From positions 113,183-177,182 of the forward strand of contig NZ_JALNUP010000006.1 in NCBI RefSeq assembly GCF_026540855.1: a DNA stretch of 64,000 nucleotides, written 5' to 3'. Shown piece by piece: positions 61,402 through 64,000 of this stretch. The translations under genes and the position numbers were made by a program. The DNA comes from Sphingomonas sp. GC_Shp_5 (lineage in GTDB: Bacteria; Pseudomonadota; Alphaproteobacteria; Sphingomonadales; Sphingomonadaceae). The notes under the pieces were generated by a model, which was not told where the DNA came from, searched no databases, and worked only from the letters and a program-made list of their open reading frames with translations. Each line of letters opens with the position of its first letter. Positions within the stretch are counted from its first letter, which is position 1.

Positions 61402-62755
61402 CCGCGACGGTCATCCCGTCGATCCGGCAGGTCGGCACGTTGATGCCATAGCGGAACTCGAGGTCGTTCGCGGGGGTGAGATGGAGGAACATCTCCTTGA
61501 GATTACCCGCGATCGTGAACTCGGCCACCGGCTCGGTGAGCACGCCATTCTCGATCCTGAAGCCCGCCGCGCCGCGGCTGTAATCGCCGGTGACGCCGTT
61601 GACGCCCTGGCCGATCAGCTCGGTGACATAGACGCCCTGCGCGATGTCGGCGATTAGCGTCGCCACCGGCACCGCGCCGGTGTCGAGGTAGAGGTTGCTC
61701 GTCGATACGCCCGGCGCGCCGCCGACGCCGCGCGCGGCGTGGCCGGTCGGCTCCAGCCCGAGCTGGCGCGCCGCGGCGCTGTCGAGCAGCCAGGTCTCGA
61801 GCATGCCCTGTTCGACAAGCGCGACCGGCGATACCGGCAGCCCCTCGCCGTCGAACGGCCGCGAACGCAGGCCATGGGGGCGATGGGGATCGTCGCGGAT
61901 GGTGACACCGGCGGCGAACACCTGGGTGCCGAGCGCGTCGAGCAGAAAGCTGGTCTTGCGGGTGATCGCCTGGCCCGAGATCGCGCCGGCGAGATGGCCG
62001 AGCAACGACGACCCTACGCGCGGATCGAACACCACCGGCATCGCGCCGCTGGCGACCCGCCCGGGGTTGAGCCGCGCCACCGCGCGCTCGCCGGCGCGCC
62101 GGCCGATCGAGTCGGCCGCCTCGAGATGCGCGCGCCGCCGCGCGGTGTGGTGCGCATAATCGCGCTCCATGCCCCCCTCGTTGCTGCCCGCGAGCACGCT
62201 TGCCGACAGACTGTAGCCGGTCGCCGCATAGGCGCCGGCAAAGCCATGGCTGGTCGCCAGGCCCCACACCGAGCGCGACGCGCTGGCGCCGCCGCCTTCG
62301 CTGTTGGTGACGCCGGGCACCGCGCGCGCCGCCTCTTCCGCTTGCTGCGCCAGCGCACGCAACTCGATCGGCGACACCGCGTCATCCCCGTGTGCGGCAT
62401 CGTCGAGATCGAGCATCGGCGGCGCGCCGTGCATCAGCCGCTCGGCCGGCGCTAGTCCCGCCCAGCGATCCTCCGGCGCCTCGCGCGCCATCGCCACCGC
62501 GCGCTCGACCAGCGCCGTCACCGCCGCGTCGGAGAGATCGGAGGTCGACACGCTCGCCGAACGCTGGCCGACGAACACCCGCAGCCCCAGCTCCTCGCTC
62601 TCCGAACGGCCGACATCCTCGAGCGCGCCGATCCGCACCGACACCTCGAGCGAGGCATCGGCGGCAAACACGGCATCGGCCGCATCGGCGCCAGCCTTGG
62701 CCGCACGGGCCACGATATCGGCCGCACGATCGCGCGCCTGGTCAGGGGTAAGCAT
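61394..62755 (-). CDS. pmbA: Metalloprotease subunit PmbA (TldE)
   Basis: A 453-residue TldD/TldE-family protein: RIGALEDVGRSESEELGLRVFVGQRSASVSTSDLSD, MPVVFDPRVGSSLLGHLAGAISG, FDGEGLPVSPVALVEQGMLETWLLDS, VSTSNLYLDTG, and FRIENGVLTEPVAEFTIAGNLKEMF. The heterodimer TldD/TldE acts in processing of peptides (microcin B17) and CcdA turnover; the catalytic HExxxH belongs to TldD, and its gene is not in this window. Complete. Confidence 0.92.
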   Translation of the reverse strand: MLTPDQARDRAADIVARAAKAGADAADAVFAADASLEVSVRIGALEDVGRSESEELGLRVFVGQRSASVSTSDLSDAAVTALVERAVAMAREAPEDRWAGLAPAERLMHGAPPMLDLDDAAHGDDAVSPIELRALAQQAEEAARAVPGVTNSEGGGASASRSVWGLATSHGFAGAYAATGYSLSASVLAGSNEGGMERDYAHHTARRRAHLEAADSIGRRAGERAVARLNPGRVASGAMPVVFDPRVGSSLLGHLAGAISGQAITRKTSFLLDALGTQVFAAGVTIRDDPHRPHGLRSRPFDGEGLPVSPVALVEQGMLETWLLDSAAARQLGLEPTGHAARGVGGAPGVSTSNLYLDTGAVPVATLIADIAQGVYVTELIGQGVNGVTGDYSRGAAGFRIENGVLTEPVAEFTIAGNLKEMFLHLTPANDLEFRYGINVPTCRIDGMTVAGG

Positions 62756-62825
62756 CGGCCGGACTTAGGGATGCCCGCCGGGCGATGCTAGGCCCGATCG
62801 ACGTCGGCTGCAGAAGAGACGGTGC

Positions 62826-63740
62826 CTACAGCGACGTCCCCACCACCACGCACGCCAGGAACATCAGCAAGCCCGCAAAACGGTTGCTGCGAAACCGCCG
62901 CAGCGCATTGGCGCCATCGTCGGGCACCAGCGTCGCCACCTGCCAGCAAAGATGCCCCGCCACCGGCACCAGCGCGACCCACACCAGCGGGTCCGGCCGC
63001 ACCAGCCACATCGCCCCCGCCCAGCACAGCACCGCGACCGCATAGAAGCCCGCCGTGCCGCCCTTGACATGCGCGCCCATCCGCAACGCCGACGAGCGCA
63101 CCCCGATCAGCGCATCGTCCTCGCGATCCTGCAACGCGTAGATGGTGTCATAGCCGATCACCCAGGCGATCGCGCCGGCATAGAGCAGCCACATCGGTGC
63201 CGAGAGATCCCCCGCCACCTCGCTCCACCCGACCAGCGCCGCCCAGGAAAAGACCAGCCCGAGCCACGCCTGCGGCCACCAGGTGATCCGCTTCATGAAC
63301 GGATAGGCGGCGACCGGCGCGATGCTCGCCACCGCCACGATCGCCGCCAGCCCGTGCAGCTGGAGCAGCACCACCAGCCCGAGCGCGCACAGCACCAGCA
63401 GCCAGCCCCAGGCGAGCTTGATCGAGACCAGCCCGCTCGGGATCGGCCGCGCCCGCGTCCGCGCCACCTGCGCGTCGAGATCGCGATCGACGATGTCGTT
63501 GTAGACGCAGCCGGCGCCGCGCATCGCGATGCTCCCGAGCAGGATCCACGCGATCAGCCCCCAGCGCGTCACCGTGCCGCCGGCAAGCGCGACGCCCCAG
63601 GCGCCGGGCCAGAACAGCAACCACCAGCCGATCGGCCGGTCGAGCCGCGCCAGCAGTGCCAGCCCGCGCCAGGTGGGCGGCAGCCGGCCGACCAGGCCCT
63701 TGTGTTCGCTGTCGGGGACGATCTCGGGTGAACTAGCCAT
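62826..63740 (-). CDS. ubiA: 4-hydroxybenzoate octaprenyltransferase
   Basis: A 304-residue polytopic prenyltransferase of ubiquinone synthesis. Asp-rich motifs: RGAGCVYNDIVDRDLDAQVARTRARPIPSG (NDxxDxxxD) and GYDTIYALQDREDDALIGVRSSA (DxxxD). About eight hydrophobic helices. ATG 63740 gives MASSPEIVPDSEHKG; the longer frame upstream is doubtful. Adds the polyprenyl tail to 4-hydroxybenzoate at the inner membrane. Confidence 0.95.
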   Translation of the reverse strand: MASSPEIVPDSEHKGLVGRLPPTWRGLALLARLDRPIGWWLLFWPGAWGVALAGGTVTRWGLIAWILLGSIAMRGAGCVYNDIVDRDLDAQVARTRARPIPSGLVSIKLAWGWLLVLCALGLVVLLQLHGLAAIVAVASIAPVAAYPFMKRITWWPQAWLGLVFSWAALVGWSEVAGDLSAPMWLLYAGAIAWVIGYDTIYALQDREDDALIGVRSSALRMGAHVKGGTAGFYAVAVLCWAGAMWLVRPDPLVWVALVPVAGHLCWQVATLVPDDGANALRRFRSNRFAGLLMFLACVVVGTSL

Positions 63741-63863
63741 GCCGCTCCCTGCCCTCCCGGCGCCACCCGCGGCAAGCCCCCGCCGGCCAGGCCTCCCACG
63801 GGCGCGACAATCTTTGCCCTGCCGCCTCGCCACCGCCGCAAATCTCGGGCAGGCCGCTCGGCA

Positions 63864-64000
63864 TGATCGGATTGTCCGTCGCCGTTGGTCGTTTTGTGGA
63901 AGCCCTGTTCTGGGCGATTATGCAGGCCGCCGGCGTGGTATCGCTCGCGGTCGGTGCGGTCGCCGCCGCCGCGATCCTCACCGCGGTGGTCGCGCGCAAG
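63864..64000 (+). CDS. Unidentified gene, 5' part, running off the window
   Basis: An open frame from ATG 63864 to the end without a stop. The visible 45 residues (MIGLSVAVGRFVEALFWAI..., ending VVARK) are hydrophobic in the middle and suggest a membrane segment. A chance open frame is possible at this GC content. Confidence 0.35.

Noticed and set aside
60544..61443. A 299-residue plus-strand open frame opposite the CysQ-like gene
   Set aside because: Antisense shadow of an intact phosphatase-family gene with metal-site motifs on the other strand.

Overview
The window is GC-rich, densely packed chromosomal DNA. Its gene content and order fit an alphaproteobacterium of the Sphingomonadales, most likely Sphingomonas or a close relative. 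This rests on two large TonB-dependent receptors, mutS next to glnD, the yajC-secD-secF-Mth938 order, a DUF6356 protein, SDRs with twin-arginine signals, and a LytS/LytTR pair. No rRNA operon, replication origin, prophage or complete insertion sequence was seen. One tRNA gene (Pro, GGG) is present. The assignment is an inference from families; no database search was run.

Layout. 1-8600: end of an amino-acid permease, adenosine kinase, an EI24 membrane protein, a lipoprotein, aldose epimerase, queG, a NatAB-like ABC exporter, a Tat-exported MsrB and a secreted CHAP hydrolase. 9000-20400: acyl-CoA dehydrogenase, malic enzyme (maeB), a divergent HxlR/SDR pair with a clear dyad between them, mutS, glnD and a DUF4126 protein. 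20400-28600: TonB receptor, infC (apparently starting at ATA), thrS, and a divergent LD-carboxypeptidase / MurC-like ligase pair that looks like peptidoglycan recycling. 28600-35100: small proteins, PilZ, an alpha/beta hydrolase, the gloA-gloB glyoxalase pair, two paralogous four-Cys envelope proteins, hslU and hslV. 35150-36082: an isolated holin/endolysin pair of the gene-transfer-agent type. 36170-40599: a compact divergent cluster joining a dCache-GGDEF-EAL receptor, an amicyanin-like copper protein, a DUF3034 outer-membrane protein and an exported truncated hemoglobin. 40660-49340: tRNA-Pro, yajC-secD-secF, a glycosyltransferase, a mannose-6-phosphate isomerase-like protein, bamD and recN. 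49466-58800: Tat-SDR, ligA, an Oar-like TonB receptor, a LytS/LytTR two-component operon and a tiny membrane protein. 58980-60345: a nuclease toxin with a YezG-like immunity protein. 60613-64000: cysQ-like phosphatase, pmbA, ubiA and the start of an unidentified gene.

A family of short palindromes (core GTCATCCCAGCG/CGCTGGGATGAC) is scattered through the intergenic spaces, mostly as inverted pairs resembling REPINs. One 139-base copy encloses a cloverleaf-like fold. The most interesting candidate systems are the copper/heme/c-di-GMP envelope cluster, the orphan lysis cassette and the nuclease-immunity pair. Most other genes are housekeeping.
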